Positions 4,886-5,184 of a stretch of DNA of 5,184 nucleotides are shown here, piece after piece. Numbering within the stretch: position 1 is the first letter of the stretch; each line of letters starts with the position of its first letter. Below the pieces are notes generated by a model. It saw only the letters and a list, made by a program, of their open reading frames with translations, had not been told where the DNA came from and searched no databases. The stretch covers positions 1 through 5,184 of the forward strand of contig JAJKJG010000392.1 in NCBI GenBank assembly GCA_021154065.1, written 5' to 3'. A program made the translations under genes and the position numbers. Source of the DNA: Methylobacterium sp. (GTDB lineage: Bacteria; Pseudomonadota; Alphaproteobacteria; Rhizobiales; Beijerinckiaceae).

Positions 4886-4911
4886 AACGGGGCAACAGGG
4901 GGCATGGTTCC
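4886..4911 (-). promoter_or_regulatory. EcfG-type promoter of the glycine-zipper gene
   Basis: On the minus strand GGAAC (4907-4911) is followed after 17 bases by CGTT (4886-4889), an exact EcfG consensus. The -10 ends 27 bases before the ATG at 4858, so the leader is only about 20 bases, enough for the GGGAG ribosome binding site. The -10 sits inside a CCCCG-GAAA-CGGGG dyad (4879-4892), most of which would lie upstream of the transcript. Confidence 0.8.
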
Positions 4912-5184
4912 CCCGATTTCTCGGCCGAGAAGCGTCCGGGCGCTTCGATTGATGCGATCTCGGCGCTGTGCTAGGCGGCCTGACGCCATGGTGAGGGAGC
5001 GACTGAACGGTGAAGCGCCGTTCCTGGCGGAGCAGAAGCACAGCCCTTGAGAATTTCCGCCCGGCTCCATCCAGTCTAAACCGATCCAGGAGAACGAAAA
5101 AGACGACAGGCGCCGCCTCCACGTCTCTCACATCGACTTCATCTCTGCTTTCAAGCTTCCTGAGGCGTGTCTCTTTTGGAGCAC
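4912..5184. other. Right-end region without a supportable gene
   Basis: I see no convincing coding sequence in the last 270 bases. A minus-strand frame is open across it into the glycine-zipper gene, but it has no good start and crosses the promoter at 4886-4911. A nested dyad lies at 4924-4964: outer arms GCCGAGA (4924-4930) and TCTCGGC (4958-4964) enclose AGCG (4931-4934) and CGCT (4941-4944). A short AACGG/CCGTT hairpin occurs at 5006-5022. A further gene may end or begin beyond the right edge. Confidence 0.5.

Noticed and set aside
5006..5024. GGAAC followed by CGTT on the minus strand
   Set aside because: The spacer is only 10 bases, too short for an EcfG promoter.
4202..5050. Long plus-strand ORF of 282 codons
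   Set aside because: It is antisense to the 73-residue and glycine-zipper genes, which have signal peptide, ribosome binding sites and a promoter. Its product has no recognisable domain and no good ribosome binding site.
4859..5131. N-terminal extension of the glycine-zipper protein (91 residues)
   Set aside because: It would place the signal peptide inside the protein and span the promoter at 4886-4911.

Overview
The window looks like chromosomal DNA from a GC-rich alphaproteobacterium, most likely of the order Hyphomicrobiales (Rhizobiales). The evidence is the strong G/C bias at third codon positions, an ECF sigma factor of the EcfG (ECF15) type, which is known only from Alphaproteobacteria, and several small secreted proteins of a kind common in that order. 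The genus cannot be fixed from the sequence alone. I see no tRNA, rRNA, CRISPR array, insertion sequence or phage gene.

Left part (1-1892), ordinary housekeeping and accessory genes. It holds the last 53 codons of a beta-carbonic anhydrase, a small secreted PsiF-like protein (+), a glutathione S-transferase (-), and a four-helix DUF4345-type membrane protein (+) that diverges from the transferase gene. Positions 1893-2447 form a gap of about 550 bases. It holds one doubtful small minus-strand ORF with a good ribosome binding site, a widely spaced inverted repeat, and a strong UUCG-capped terminator that ends the next gene.

Right part (2448-4911), all on the minus strand, is the interesting part and looks like a small general-stress island. 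Reading leftward from the right edge: a secreted glycine-zipper protein (4499-4858), a 73-residue hydrophilic protein (4232-4453), the EcfG-like sigma factor (3410-4048), and a secreted, very basic repeat protein (2448-3218). Three exact matches to the EcfG promoter, GGAAC-N16/17-CGTT, lie just upstream of three transcription units: the glycine-zipper/73-residue pair, the sigma gene itself, and the repeat-protein gene. The simplest reading is that the sigma factor controls its own gene and the units on both sides. No nepR, phyR or sensor kinase gene is visible, so this may be a second, orphan EcfG copy carried with a local set of envelope-stress targets.

The least understood parts are the repeat protein, with its recurring PSV..TRRRTVR unit, the perfect AACTTGCAAG dyad between it and the sigma gene, and a 12-codon leader ORF whose stop overlaps the sigma start codon. 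The last 270 bases of the window hold no gene I can support.
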